Notes: generated by a model from the sequence alone, not told the origin. A stretch of DNA of 64,000 bases from Ruminococcus sp. (GCA_022511005.1 JAFLSJ010000001.1:1-64000); one strand, 5' to 3'. Shown: positions 29,350-39,943, counted from the first letter of the stretch. Translations and numbers: made by a program.

Positions 29350-31422
29350 TTATTTTACTCCTCTGAAATACAATCCTCTTGTAAATTTTTCAGAAAACAG
29401 TAAATTGCTGTTAAAATCAAGATGTTTTTCCACAGTTTCCACATAGTTTTCCACAGTAAAGTTGAAAGTGTGGAAAGTTAAATTTTTAAACTCAGTTTCT
29501 TTATCAACTACTTTTAAAGGAACACAATTTAAAATTTCCGTGGTTTGTCCATCACATTTTAAAATGAATTTTTTACCCAACCTGTCCTGCAAAACTGATT
29601 TGCCGCCGCATTCCCTACAGCTTATATTTCTGCTCTTGACAGGGCAGTTGCGGGTAATCATCAACGGCAGATATCCATAGCTTACAATGCCTGTTTTAAT
29701 TTTTCCGCCTAAATTTGCAATCTGTTCTAAAGTAAGCTCAATGCTAAGCTCCGTATCTTCAAAGCCAAATTCCTCCGCCCACAACAAATCAAGAGTGTTG
29801 GTAAAATTAAGCCTGAATCCGCCGTGGATTTTCATTTGTGCCTGCTTTGCAAGATATACTGCACCGATATTTCCGCAGTACACATCTTTAACGCCGATTG
29901 CTTTAAGCTCACTTAGCCTTTTTGATATTTTGCTGTCCTCTCCAAAAACAACTGGAGGAATTTCAACTCCGATTTTAAAGCCGTCGGATAAAAGCTTTTC
30001 TATTTCCTCATTATGGGAATAAAAAGGAACAAAAACTATATCAAATTCTTTAAAGGCATTACCAAGTCTTGCTGTTTTTGTTTTTGCGTATTTCCTGCTT
30101 AAAAATCTTTCCGATTTTTCAAAATTTAAATCCGCCTTATCTTCAAAAATTCTGTATGATTTTCTCTTTTTGCGAACAGCCGATAGCTCTTCAAGGGCAT
30201 CACGCCTTAGCTTATTTATTGCAGCCAAGGGCATTGTTACGTCATTTTCAAGATGACAGCTTATATTTTTTGCAAAATACGGGGTCGAACCTGTTTTTTC
30301 AAGCTGTGCTATGCACCTTTCCTTAGATAAAGGTTTGTTTAATGCTTTTTCACAAACAGTTTCTCCCTTTATTGTAACCTTATTTTTGCCGTCTGATACT
30401 GTCAGAATTGGATTTTTATTTATTTCTGCCGTAAATTCAAAAGAAATTTCTGTTTTTGGCACTTCATCCTTATAAATATTTCTTATTTTTGCCAAAAGCT
30501 TTTCACTTGCGGATATAACATCGCCCTTTTGTCGGGTTCCGAACATTTTATATCCACGCTGATTTTTATAATATCCGTCTGTAAAGCCTGTTCTTGAAAA
30601 AACAGCACTTAGATATTCTCTTGTTTCATCAGTAATAAAGCCGTTATCTCTGCTCTCTTTGCAGGCCCTTACCGCGGCGGCAACATACTCGGGCCGTTTC
30701 ATTCTGCCCTCAATTTTTGCAGAAGTTACTCCTAAATCTTCAAGCTCCTTCATATAATGTACAAGACTGTTGTCCTTTAAGCTTAAGGCATAGCCGTCTT
30801 TGAAATTACCCACGGAAAAGGGAAGTCTGCAAGGCTGTGCACAGGCACCTCGGCTGCCGCTTCTTGAACCAAGCATTGCAGAAAAATAGCATTGTCCCGA
30901 CATACACATACACAACGCACCGTGGACGAAAATCTCCAGTTCTATAGGGCAATTATCCGCAATTTCCTTAATTTCTTCCTTGGTCATTTCTCTTGCAAGG
31001 ACAACTCTTTTAAAGCCCATTTCATAAAGAGCCCTTGCGCCGCTTAATGAATGAACGCTCATTTGCGTTGAAGCGTGGAGGGGCAAATCGGGAGCGATTT
31101 TTTTAATCATTTGCGCAACCCCTATACTCTGCACAATTACTGCGTCTATATGAGCTTTACAGGCATTTATTATTAAATTCTTAACACGGGGAAGCTCCTC
31201 GTCAAAAATAACGGTGTTTACCGTTAAATAAACAAGAACATCTCTTTCGTGGCAATATTCTGCGGCTTTTATAAGCTCATCATTGTCAAAATTCTGTGCC
31301 GACGCTCTTGCGGAAAATTCCTTTGCTCCCAAATATACTGCATCTGCACCGCATCTCACCGCCGCAACAACACTTTCAAAGCCGCCGCATGGAGCTAAAA
31401 TTTCTATTTTATCTGTTTTCAT
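29350..31422 (-). CDS. U32 family peptidase
   Basis: 690 aa; ELEIFVHGALCMCMSGQCYFSAMLGSRSGSRGACAQPCR signature. Confidence 0.93.
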   Translation of the reverse strand: MKTDKIEILAPCGGFESVVAAVRCGADAVYLGAKEFSARASAQNFDNDELIKAAEYCHERDVLVYLTVNTVIFDEELPRVKNLIINACKAHIDAVIVQSIGVAQMIKKIAPDLPLHASTQMSVHSLSGARALYEMGFKRVVLAREMTKEEIKEIADNCPIELEIFVHGALCMCMSGQCYFSAMLGSRSGSRGACAQPCRLPFSVGNFKDGYALSLKDNSLVHYMKELEDLGVTSAKIEGRMKRPEYVAAAVRACKESRDNGFITDETREYLSAVFSRTGFTDGYYKNQRGYKMFGTRQKGDVISASEKLLAKIRNIYKDEVPKTEISFEFTAEINKNPILTVSDGKNKVTIKGETVCEKALNKPLSKERCIAQLEKTGSTPYFAKNISCHLENDVTMPLAAINKLRRDALEELSAVRKKRKSYRIFEDKADLNFEKSERFLSRKYAKTKTARLGNAFKEFDIVFVPFYSHNEEIEKLLSDGFKIGVEIPPVVFGEDSKISKRLSELKAIGVKDVYCGNIGAVYLAKQAQMKIHGGFRLNFTNTLDLLWAEEFGFEDTELSIELTLEQIANLGGKIKTGIVSYGYLPLMITRNCPVKSRNISCRECGGKSVLQDRLGKKFILKCDGQTTEILNCVPLKVVDKETEFKNLTFHTFNFTVENYVETVEKHLDFNSNLLFSEKFTRGLYFRGVK

Positions 31423-31435
31423 CTTATTTTGGTAT

Positions 31436-31566
31436 TGATACTAATATCTAACTAAAAGCTTTAATATCTGTTGCGTTAAATTTCACATAGTGGCGTTATC
31501 GTCCTTGCTCTGCAAATTTTTCCGCTAACATCTATTAAAAGCTTTTAACCAGAAATTAGTATTACA
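31436..31566. repeat. MITE-like inverted repeat, about 45-bp imperfect arms
   Basis: GATACTAATATCTAACTAAAAGCTTTAATATCTGTTGCGttAAATTT versus AAATTTTTCCGCTAACATCTATTAAAAGCTTTTAACCAGAAATTAGTATTA. Confidence 0.75.
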
Positions 31567-31595
31567 TTATTTTCATATTTATTTATTTTTGGATT

Positions 31596-32366
31596 TTATT
31601 TATTTTCGTCGTCAAAAAGAGAATACTGTCTCAGAGGAACATATCCCTTTTTTATAACATCTGCCGCTGTTTCAGGCTTAATAATATTATCTTTTATATT
31701 TTTATCAGGTTTATTTGCGTTGTTTTTGCCGAAAACAAATTGATTTTTATTCTGAAAGTTGTTTTCTGCTTTTTCTTTTTTATTATTTTCTTTGTTTCCG
31801 AAGGCAATCGGTTTTTTATTATATCCCTTATTTTCGGCTTTCTCCGGATTTTTCTCAGTAGTCTTGCCGTTTTCCCGCTCTTTTGCGGAATTTTCCGATT
31901 TTGAAGCCTCAGCCTTTTTTTCAGCTTCTCTTTTATTTTGTGCGGAAATGCTTATCTGCTTATCAAGAAACTTTTTAAGCTCATTATACTGTGCAGTAAG
32001 ATTTGAGTTTTTCTTTCTCAAATCTTCAAACTTTTCCAAAAGCTCATCATATTTTTTATCAAGCTCGGCATTTTGATTTTTTAACTCTATAATCTGCTTG
32101 CTTTGCTTATCTGCCTGCCTTAAAACCTTGTTTGCCTGCTCTACAAGCTCCGCTTTTTTACCCAGTGCTTTTCTCTCGTCATCTGCATAATCAAGCGCTG
32201 TCATTACCGCACAGCCTCTTGCGTCAAGCTGTGGATACGCTTTTGCAACTGTATCTATTCTGTCGTTTACCTTTTGGGCAATTTCCTTGATGTATTCTTC
32301 GTTTTCAGATGATACAAGCATAAGTCTTCTGCCGCCAACATAAACAGTTACTTTATTCTTATTCAT
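31596..32366 (-). CDS. zapA: ZapA-like cell division protein with long low-complexity C-terminal extension
   Basis: KVTVYVGGRRLMLVSSENEEYIKEIAQKVNDRI N-terminus; coiled coil; K/N/E-rich tail. Confidence 0.82.
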   Translation of the reverse strand: MNKNKVTVYVGGRRLMLVSSENEEYIKEIAQKVNDRIDTVAKAYPQLDARGCAVMTALDYADDERKALGKKAELVEQANKVLRQADKQSKQIIELKNQNAELDKKYDELLEKFEDLRKKNSNLTAQYNELKKFLDKQISISAQNKREAEKKAEASKSENSAKERENGKTTEKNPEKAENKGYNKKPIAFGNKENNKKEKAENNFQNKNQFVFGKNNANKPDKNIKDNIIKPETAADVIKKGYVPLRQYSLFDDENK

Positions 32367-32477
32367 AGCAAGCCTCCGTTCATACCGTACTACACTAATT
32401 ATACTACAAAAACATAGAATAAAAAAGAGTTATTTAAAATTTATAATATTTTAACCGAGATTTAATAAAAACCGAAA

Positions 32478-32568
32478 CTTGGTAAATATAAATGTTTTCC
32501 TTATATATTGTAGTAGCTTGAGAAATGTTCTTATTCGCTATTTTCCTACATTTTAAACATTTACCAAG
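32478..32568. repeat. Inverted repeat enclosing a degraded GTAGGGG-type unit
   Basis: CTTGGTAAATataaATGTTT / AAACATTTACCAAG. Confidence 0.6.
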
Positions 32569-32732
32569 CATAATTTGCAAAACACTCCATAATGTTACAG
32601 AAAAAAATCGACTTTTTTAGTTGAAAATAACTATCTTGTATGATAAAATTAATATATGTGACTTTATACTAATCTCAGTCTAAGAAAAGTTTATTAAACT
32701 GACAAATTTTTCATTTTTTAGGATGTGTATTT

Positions 32733-34595
32733 ATGCCAATTCCATTTGACTCAAGAAAAGATTATTATCGCTCCCCGTTTGGCGCAGTAGAACAGGGTAC
32801 AAGTATTCATCTTAGAGTATTAATTCCGCATAATTTAAGCACTTCAAGTGTTGAGATGTGCGTAAAATATGATGACGATTATAACTGGAACTTTTATAAT
32901 ATGTTCTGGCACGGCTATTTTGACGACCAGACTGAAATCTGGGAATGTGACTTTACTCCCGATAGAATAGGACTGTACTGGTACAGCTTTAAATTAAATA
33001 CAAACGATGGAGTAAGATATATTATTCCCTCTGACCCGTATCAGGTCAGCACTATTGAACGCTCACCGGGCAGAAGCTGGCAGATTACCTGCTATAAGAA
33101 AGGGTTTGAAACTCCCTCATGGCCTGTGGGCGGTGTAATGTATCAGATTTTCCCCGACAGATTCAACTTCAGCGGCGAGAAAAAGGATTTTCAAAGAACA
33201 GACTTATCCATAAATCACGATTGGTATGCTCTTCCTCAATGGTGGCCTAACGAGCACGGTGAAATCACCAACACAGACTTCTTTATGGGCGACTTAAAGG
33301 GTATTGAGCAAAAGCTGGATTACTTAGAGGGTTTAGGCGTTACTTGTATTTATTTAAATCCTATCACAAGGGCATATTCAAACCACCGTTATGATACAGG
33401 TGATTATAGTCAGGTAGACCCTATTTTAGGTACTGAAGAGGATTTTGTAAGCCTTTGTGCCGAAGCAAAAAAACACGGTATTCACGTTATTAACGACGGC
33501 GTTTTCTCTCATACAGGAAGCGACAGTAAGTACTTTAACAGAAGCGGAAGATACGGCAGCGGCGGAGCTTACAGAGATCAGAACAGTCCGTATTCAAGCT
33601 GGTATAAATTTAATCATTGGCCTGATAATTACAATTCCTGGTGGGGATTCTATACTCTTCCTGAGGTTAATGAAAACGACCCGTCTTTTAATGAATATAT
33701 TAACGGCGAAAACGGTATTGTAAGAAAATGGATGAAATGCGGTAACTCAGGCTGGCGACTTGACGTTGCAGACGAGCTTCCCAACGAATTTCTTGAAAAT
33801 TTAAGAAAAGCCGTTAAAGCGGAAGACCCTCAGGGAATTATTATAGGAGAGGTTTGGGAAGACGCTTCAAATAAAGAAAGCTATGGTGCAAGAAGAAAAT
33901 TCCTGCTGGGCGAAGAGCTTGACAGCGTAATGAACTATGTATTCCGCAACGCTATTCTCGACTTTGTTAAAGGCGGAGACGCAAAATACGTTATGGATAC
34001 GATTATGTCCGTTGTTGAAAACTATCCCAGACCCGTACTGAGAGTTTTAATGAACTTACTTTCAACCCACGATACAGAGCGTGCTTTAACCGTAATTGCA
34101 GGAGAACCGCTGAACGGCCGTGACCGTCATTGGCAGGCACATACAAGGCTATCTGATGACCAGAGAAATTACGGATTGAAGATGATGAAAATTGCTTCTG
34201 CAATTCAGTATACTTTGCCCGGTTTCCCATGTGTTTATTACGGTGATGAAGCAGGAATGGAGGGTTACCGTGACCCGTTTAACCGTTGCTGTTATCCATG
34301 GGGCAGGGAAAACAAAGAGCTTATTGATTGGCATACAAAGCTTGGCAATCTTCGTAAATCATGCAGTGCATTGTGGGACGGAGATATCATAGCTGTTCAA
34401 TGCCACGGTAGACTTCTCTCTTATATGAGAATTGACAATAACAGTTCACTGTTCTGTGCATTTAACGCAGGCGAAACACAAATGGTAATCAGTATGCCTC
34501 CGGGATATGCAAACAGTAAGCCGTTATTCGACACAAGAGTTGAAAACAGCGGTTTGATAATTCCTGCACACGGCTGTGCATTCTTGCTGAAATAA
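32733..34595 (+). CDS. GH13 alpha-glycosidase (neopullulanase/cyclomaltodextrinase-like)
   Basis: 620 aa; YQIFPDRF, DGVFSHTG, GWRLDVADE, GEVWED, LLSTHDTER. Confidence 0.92.
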   Translation: MPIPFDSRKDYYRSPFGAVEQGTSIHLRVLIPHNLSTSSVEMCVKYDDDYNWNFYNMFWHGYFDDQTEIWECDFTPDRIGLYWYSFKLNTNDGVRYIIPSDPYQVSTIERSPGRSWQITCYKKGFETPSWPVGGVMYQIFPDRFNFSGEKKDFQRTDLSINHDWYALPQWWPNEHGEITNTDFFMGDLKGIEQKLDYLEGLGVTCIYLNPITRAYSNHRYDTGDYSQVDPILGTEEDFVSLCAEAKKHGIHVINDGVFSHTGSDSKYFNRSGRYGSGGAYRDQNSPYSSWYKFNHWPDNYNSWWGFYTLPEVNENDPSFNEYINGENGIVRKWMKCGNSGWRLDVADELPNEFLENLRKAVKAEDPQGIIIGEVWEDASNKESYGARRKFLLGEELDSVMNYVFRNAILDFVKGGDAKYVMDTIMSVVENYPRPVLRVLMNLLSTHDTERALTVIAGEPLNGRDRHWQAHTRLSDDQRNYGLKMMKIASAIQYTLPGFPCVYYGDEAGMEGYRDPFNRCCYPWGRENKELIDWHTKLGNLRKSCSALWDGDIIAVQCHGRLLSYMRIDNNSSLFCAFNAGETQMVISMPPGYANSKPLFDTRVENSGLIIPAHGCAFLLK

Positions 34596-34627
34596 TGAAT
34601 TTTTAATAAGGTAAATATTCTATTTAA

Positions 34628-34970
34628 ATCGGCTCCCTCGTTAGAGGGAGCTATTTTGTTTGCAAATGCTTTGTTTTAATTAATCTCGTAGGGGTAGTCC
34701 TTGCGGTTGTCCGAAATAAAAGGAATCATTTCTCAGTGTTTGTAGGGGACGATACCTACATCGTCCAAAAAAGGTTACATAAAACGGGCTGATGAAGGCA
34801 TCAGCCCCTACTATTATAAGGAAAACCTTTGAGAAAAAGTTTTGTAAGTTAAGCTTTCCTTTACAATTTCTCTCCCTCAGTCAGCTATCGCTGACAGCTC
34901 CCTCATCAGAGGGAGCCGTTAAATAAAATTAAGTTTGTAGGGGACGATGCCTACATCGTCCCCTTACTTT
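34628..34970. repeat. Composite array of six hairpin repeat modules from two families
   Basis: CTCCCTCgttaGAGGGAG; GTAGTCC/GGTTGTCC; GGACGAT/ATCGTCC; GGGCTGATG/CATCAGCCC; CCCTCAGTCAGC.../GAGGGAG; GGGGACGATG/CATCGTCCCC. Confidence 0.85.
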
Positions 34971-35063
34971 TATATGAAAATTTTTCCTAATTTTTACTTA
35001 ATTATCTTTTAAATTGTTTATACTGTGGTATAATTTAATTATTAAACACAATCAGGCGGTTTT

Positions 35064-36797
35064 ATGGTTAAATTATTAAAAGGTTATTTAAAAGATTATA
35101 AATTTCAGCTTATTGTCGGTCCGCTGTGTAAGCTGTTTGAAGCAATTTTAGAGCTTATTGTACCCCTTGTTATGGCAAACATTATTGATGTTGGTGTTGC
35201 TAATAAAGATACGGGGTATATTCTGAAAATGGGCGGAGTAATGGTATTGTTGGGCATTATAGGACTTTGCAGTGCCCTTGTGTGCCAATACAGTGCATCA
35301 ATTGCCTCTCAGGGATGCGGAACAAAAATGAGAAACGATTTATTCAGGCATATTAATTCTCTTTCTCACAAAGAGCTTGACGAAATCGGAACACCCTCTC
35401 TCATAACGAGAATGACCAACGACATCAACCAAATGCAAAATGCCGTTGCAATGCTTATTCGACTTGTTTTAAGAGCACCGTTTCTTGTAATAGGTGCAAT
35501 GGTTATGGCTATGATTATAGACATAAAAATGTCTGTTATCTTTTTCATTGCGGCAATTCTAATTGCACTTGTGCTGTATTTTGTTATGTCTAAAAGCGTT
35601 CCCTTTTTTAAGGCAATTCAGAAAAAGCTTGACAGGGTTTCTCTTATATCAAGAGAAAATTTATCAGGCAACAGGGTTATAAGAGCCTTTTCAAAGCAAA
35701 AACAGGAGCAAAAAAGATTTGAGGAAATCTCAGATGATTTATCCTATACTTCAATTAAAGTAGGCAAGCTGTCTGCTCTGCTTTCTCCTGCTACATTTGC
35801 AATCACAAACCTTGCAATTGTGCTGATTGTATGGTTCGGCTCGCAGGGTGCAAATACAGGCGAAATTATGTCGGGTGATATTATTGCACTTGTAAACTAT
35901 ATGACTCTGATTTTGCTTGCAATGGTAGTTGTTGCAAATCTTGTTGTACTTTTTACAAAGGCGTCTGCATCCGCTCAAAGAATAAATCAGGTTTTTGAAA
36001 CAGAAAGCTCTGTAAAAGAAAATGAAAACACAAAAATTAACCCTAATAAATCAGCCCCGAAAATTGAATTTGAAAATGTTTATTTCTCTTATTCAGATGG
36101 TGAAAACGCTCTTTCTGATATAAGTTTTAAAATTAACAAAGGCGATACTGTGGGAATTATCGGCGGAACAGGAAGCGGTAAATCCACATTAATAAACTTA
36201 ATCCCCAGATTTTATGATGTAAACAGCGGTAAAATTTTGTTTGACGGAGTAAATGTTAAGGATTATTCTTTTTCAGATTTACGAAGACAAATCGGAATTG
36301 TTCCTCAGCAGTCGATTTTATTCAGCGGAACAGTAAGGGAAAATATGAAATGGCAAAATCCCGAATCAACCGATGAAGAAATATTAAAGGCTCTTGAAAT
36401 TGCACAGGCAAAAGATTTCATTCTTGAAAAGCCCTACGGGCTTGATACTATGGTCGTTCAGGGAGGAAAAAACCTCTCCGGAGGACAACGTCAAAGGCTT
36501 TGCATAGCAAGGGCAATTGTATCTATGCCGAAAGTTTTAATTCTTGACGACAGCTTTTCCGCTCTTGATTTTGCAACAGACGCCGCTTTAAGAAAAGCCT
36601 TAAAAGAGCAAACAGAAAATATGACGGTTATTATAGTTTCTCAAAGATGCTCAACAATTAAGAATTCAGATTTAATACTTGTTCTTGAAGACGGCGAGCT
36701 TGCAGGCAAGGGCAAACACAAGGAGCTTCTTGAAAGTTGTCCTTTATATAAAGAAATCTGCCTTTCTCAGCTTGAAAAAGAGGAGGTTCTGAGATAA
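35064..36797 (+). CDS. ABC exporter, fused permease-ATPase, subunit 1
   Basis: 577 aa; ABC_membrane, GGTGSGKSTL Walker A, LSGGQRQRL signature. Confidence 0.94.
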   Translation: MVKLLKGYLKDYKFQLIVGPLCKLFEAILELIVPLVMANIIDVGVANKDTGYILKMGGVMVLLGIIGLCSALVCQYSASIASQGCGTKMRNDLFRHINSLSHKELDEIGTPSLITRMTNDINQMQNAVAMLIRLVLRAPFLVIGAMVMAMIIDIKMSVIFFIAAILIALVLYFVMSKSVPFFKAIQKKLDRVSLISRENLSGNRVIRAFSKQKQEQKRFEEISDDLSYTSIKVGKLSALLSPATFAITNLAIVLIVWFGSQGANTGEIMSGDIIALVNYMTLILLAMVVVANLVVLFTKASASAQRINQVFETESSVKENENTKINPNKSAPKIEFENVYFSYSDGENALSDISFKINKGDTVGIIGGTGSGKSTLINLIPRFYDVNSGKILFDGVNVKDYSFSDLRRQIGIVPQQSILFSGTVRENMKWQNPESTDEEILKALEIAQAKDFILEKPYGLDTMVVQGGKNLSGGQRQRLCIARAIVSMPKVLILDDSFSALDFATDAALRKALKEQTENMTVIIVSQRCSTIKNSDLILVLEDGELAGKGKHKELLESCPLYKEICLSQLEKEEVLR

Positions 36798-38536
36798 TGA
36801 AAAAAACCTCCGTAGTAAAAAAGGTTCTGACATATTCAAAAACCTATTTGCCTTACTTTATTTTTGCACTCATATTTGCAATAATCAGCGTTTCTCTGAC
36901 GTTGTATATCCCTGTTTTGGTCGGTCAGGCGATTGATAACATTATTGCGCAGGGCGAAGTGCATTTTGAAAATATTTTTCAGATTTTAATGTATATATTA
37001 GTTGCCATTGCAGGTGTTGTTATATTTCAATGGGCAATGAATTTCTGCACAAACTCCATAAGCTATAAAACCGTAAGGGATTTACGCAGAGATATTTTTA
37101 AAAAGTTTAATACTACTCCTTTAGCCTATATAGACTCTCACCCCCACGGGGATTTGATAAGCCGAATGGTAAATGATGTTGATGCAATCGGAGACGGATT
37201 AATTCAGATGATTACCCAGCTTTTTTCCGGTGTTGTTACAATTGCAGGCACAATTATTTTTATGATTTCAATTGATTTAAAAATCGCTCTTGTGGTTGTG
37301 TTTGTTACTCCTCTTTCTTTGTTTGTTGCGGCATTTATAGGCAAGCTTTCAAGCAAAAGATTCAGAAAACAACAGGAATTGCAGGGTACTATAAGCGGTT
37401 ATGTTGAAGAACTTATCGGAAATCAGCAGATTGTTAAGTCTTTTTCTTATGAAGACAGGTCTTTTAAAAACTTTAAAAAATATAATGACGAGCTTTATAC
37501 TGTAGGCTTAAAGGCACAAATTGCAGGCGCTTTGGCAAATCCAAGTACAAGGTTTGTCAATGCTCTTGTATATGCTTCTGTAGGAATTTTCGGCGCAATA
37601 ACTGCCGTATCGGGAGGAATTACAGTAGGCGGTCTTTCCTGCTTTTTAACCTATGCTAACCAATATACAAAGCCATTTAATGAAGTTACAGGAGTTTTAA
37701 CACAGCTTCAAACTGCTATTGCGGCGGCAAAAAGGGTATTTGAGGTTCTGGAGGAGGAGTCTGAAACTCCCGATAAAGTTCCAAGCGATACGCTCTCACC
37801 TCAAAAAGGCACAGTTGAATTTAAAAACGTTTTCTTCTCTTATACAAAGGAAAAAAGCTTGATTGAAAACTTTTCCTTAAAAGTAGAAAAAGGTCAGCAT
37901 ATTGCTATTGTTGGCCCTACCGGCTGTGGAAAAACCACAATGATAAATCTGCTTATGCGTTTTTATGATGTTACCGGCGGAGAAATTCTTGTGGACGGCG
38001 TAAATGTTAAAGATTTAAACAGAAATGAGCTGAGAAGTAAGTTCGGTATGGTATTGCAGGACAGCTGGCTTTTTAACGGTACTATAAGAGAAAATTTGAT
38101 GTACGGCAACGAAAACGCCACAGAGGAACAGATGATAAATTCTGCAAAGCAAGCATACGCTCACAGCTTTATCAGGCGTATGCCGAAAGGCTATGACACC
38201 GTAATATCCGAGGATGGTTCAAACCTATCGCAGGGACAAAGACAGCTTTTGTGTATTGCAAGGGCAATGCTTTCAAATCCGTCTATGCTTATTCTTGACG
38301 AAGCAACAAGCTCTATAGATATTTTGACGGAACAGCGTGTTCAGAAAGCCTTTGCAAAAATTATGGAGGGCAGAACAAGCTTTGTTGTAGCCCACAGACT
38401 TTCTACAATTAAAGAAAGCGATTTAATCCTTGTTATGAACGACGGAAACATTGTAGAACAAGGCAACCACGAAACTCTCCTTGCCAAAAACGGCTTTTAC
38501 GCAAACCTGTATAACAGCCAGTTTGCAAAACAGTAA
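36797..38536 (+). CDS. ABC exporter, fused permease-ATPase, subunit 2
   Basis: 579 aa; GPTGCGKTTM, LSQGQRQLL, LILDEATSSID; start overlaps upstream stop. Confidence 0.94.
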   Translation: MKKTSVVKKVLTYSKTYLPYFIFALIFAIISVSLTLYIPVLVGQAIDNIIAQGEVHFENIFQILMYILVAIAGVVIFQWAMNFCTNSISYKTVRDLRRDIFKKFNTTPLAYIDSHPHGDLISRMVNDVDAIGDGLIQMITQLFSGVVTIAGTIIFMISIDLKIALVVVFVTPLSLFVAAFIGKLSSKRFRKQQELQGTISGYVEELIGNQQIVKSFSYEDRSFKNFKKYNDELYTVGLKAQIAGALANPSTRFVNALVYASVGIFGAITAVSGGITVGGLSCFLTYANQYTKPFNEVTGVLTQLQTAIAAAKRVFEVLEEESETPDKVPSDTLSPQKGTVEFKNVFFSYTKEKSLIENFSLKVEKGQHIAIVGPTGCGKTTMINLLMRFYDVTGGEILVDGVNVKDLNRNELRSKFGMVLQDSWLFNGTIRENLMYGNENATEEQMINSAKQAYAHSFIRRMPKGYDTVISEDGSNLSQGQRQLLCIARAMLSNPSMLILDEATSSIDILTEQRVQKAFAKIMEGRTSFVVAHRLSTIKESDLILVMNDGNIVEQGNHETLLAKNGFYANLYNSQFAKQ

Positions 38537-38563
38537 GGCAATAGGAAAACATTGTTGTATAAT

Positions 38564-38597
38564 CAAAACTGCCCCACATAGCGTGAGGCAGTTTTTC
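38564..38597. terminator. Bidirectional intrinsic terminator
   Basis: AAAACTGCCcCACatagcGTGaGGCAGTTTTTC. Confidence 0.85.
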
Positions 38598-38632
38598 TAT
38601 TTCTATACTATTTTTAAAAATTCAAATTGAAA

Positions 38633-39943
38633 TTATAGCAAATTTGCAATTTGAAGCTGAATATATGTAGCGTCCTTAACATTAATTTCTCCGTCATTAT
38701 CAACATCGCAAACGGTTAAATCAATATTATCCTCGCTTAATAAGTTTGCTAAATAAAGCTGAATGTATGTTACGTCTTTAACGGTAACTTCTCCGTCACC
38801 GTCAGCATCACCGATAAGCTTCTGCGGAGGCTGTGTGGTTTCAGTTGCAGGCGGATCTATAGGATTTGTTGTAGGAGGCTCAGTTTCAGGCTTATTTAAC
38901 GGTAAAAACTCAAATCCGTTTTCATTTGCATAAGCTTCTGCGGCCGTATCTGCGTAACCTGTAATAGTGAAGTTTTCAACCTTGGTTTTTTCACCTGAAT
39001 TATTATAATATCCAAAGGAATAAACTCCTATCTCGGTAACGCTGTAGGGAATTGTTACATCGGTAAGACCTGTGCAATTATAAAATGCACTGTCTCCGAT
39101 ATTTGTAACACTATCGGCAATCGTTATACCTTTTAGATTGCTATTATTTTCAAACGCACTGTCTGTAATACTTTTTGTTCCCTCTTGTAATGTTACAGAG
39201 GTGTTTTCAGGCATTTCTCCCTTATATTTGTAGGCAACCTTTCCTACATAAATTATGCCGTCAGGCTGACTGTTATACCACCCTGTATTATTAAATGCAT
39301 TAATACCAACACTTGTAATGCTGTTAGGAATTGTTATACTTGAAAGACCTGTGCAACCGTTAAAAGCATTTTTTCCTATATTCGTTACACTGTCGGGAAT
39401 TGATATACCTGAAAGTTTTGTAAAACCGGCAAACGCATTATCTGTAATGCTTTTTATTCCCTGTTCTAATGCTATATATGCGTTTTGCGGCATTTCACCC
39501 TTAAATTTATAGGCGGACTTACCTGCATAAACTACACCGTTCATCTGGCTGTCATACCATGCCGTATTATCAAATGCACCGAAACCGACAATGGTAACGC
39601 TGTTTGGAATGGTTATATTTTTAAGTTTCTTATTATTATAAAATGCATAATCACTTATTTTTGTAACGCTGTTGGGAATTGTTATGCTTACAAGGGTTGA
39701 ACAATTATAAAACGCTTCTTTGCCAATGCTTGTAACAGAATATCCGGCAATTTCTGTGGGAACAGTTAAATCTGATGCAGAGCCGGTATATTTTGTTATT
39801 TCTGCTGTTCCGTTTTTAAGCACTTCATATTCAAAATCCCCGCTTGTTACAGCCGATACGGTAAAAGAATACACAGCAACAGAGCTTAATAATATAAGCA
39901 ACGCAAGCACGGGTGCAATAACTTGTTTTATTGTTTGTTTCAT
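38633..39943 (-). CDS. Secreted BspA-type leucine-rich-repeat protein with C-terminal type I dockerin
   Basis: Signal peptide; repeated TSIGKEAFYNCSTLVSITIPNSV units; DADGDGEVTVKDVTYIQLYLANLL...DVDNDGEINVKDATYIQLQIANLL duplicated Ca-binding repeat; start at 39943 after GGAGGAAAAGGAT. Confidence 0.9.
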   Translation of the reverse strand: MKQTIKQVIAPVLALLILLSSVAVYSFTVSAVTSGDFEYEVLKNGTAEITKYTGSASDLTVPTEIAGYSVTSIGKEAFYNCSTLVSITIPNSVTKISDYAFYNNKKLKNITIPNSVTIVGFGAFDNTAWYDSQMNGVVYAGKSAYKFKGEMPQNAYIALEQGIKSITDNAFAGFTKLSGISIPDSVTNIGKNAFNGCTGLSSITIPNSITSVGINAFNNTGWYNSQPDGIIYVGKVAYKYKGEMPENTSVTLQEGTKSITDSAFENNSNLKGITIADSVTNIGDSAFYNCTGLTDVTIPYSVTEIGVYSFGYYNNSGEKTKVENFTITGYADTAAEAYANENGFEFLPLNKPETEPPTTNPIDPPATETTQPPQKLIGDADGDGEVTVKDVTYIQLYLANLLSEDNIDLTVCDVDNDGEINVKDATYIQLQIANLL

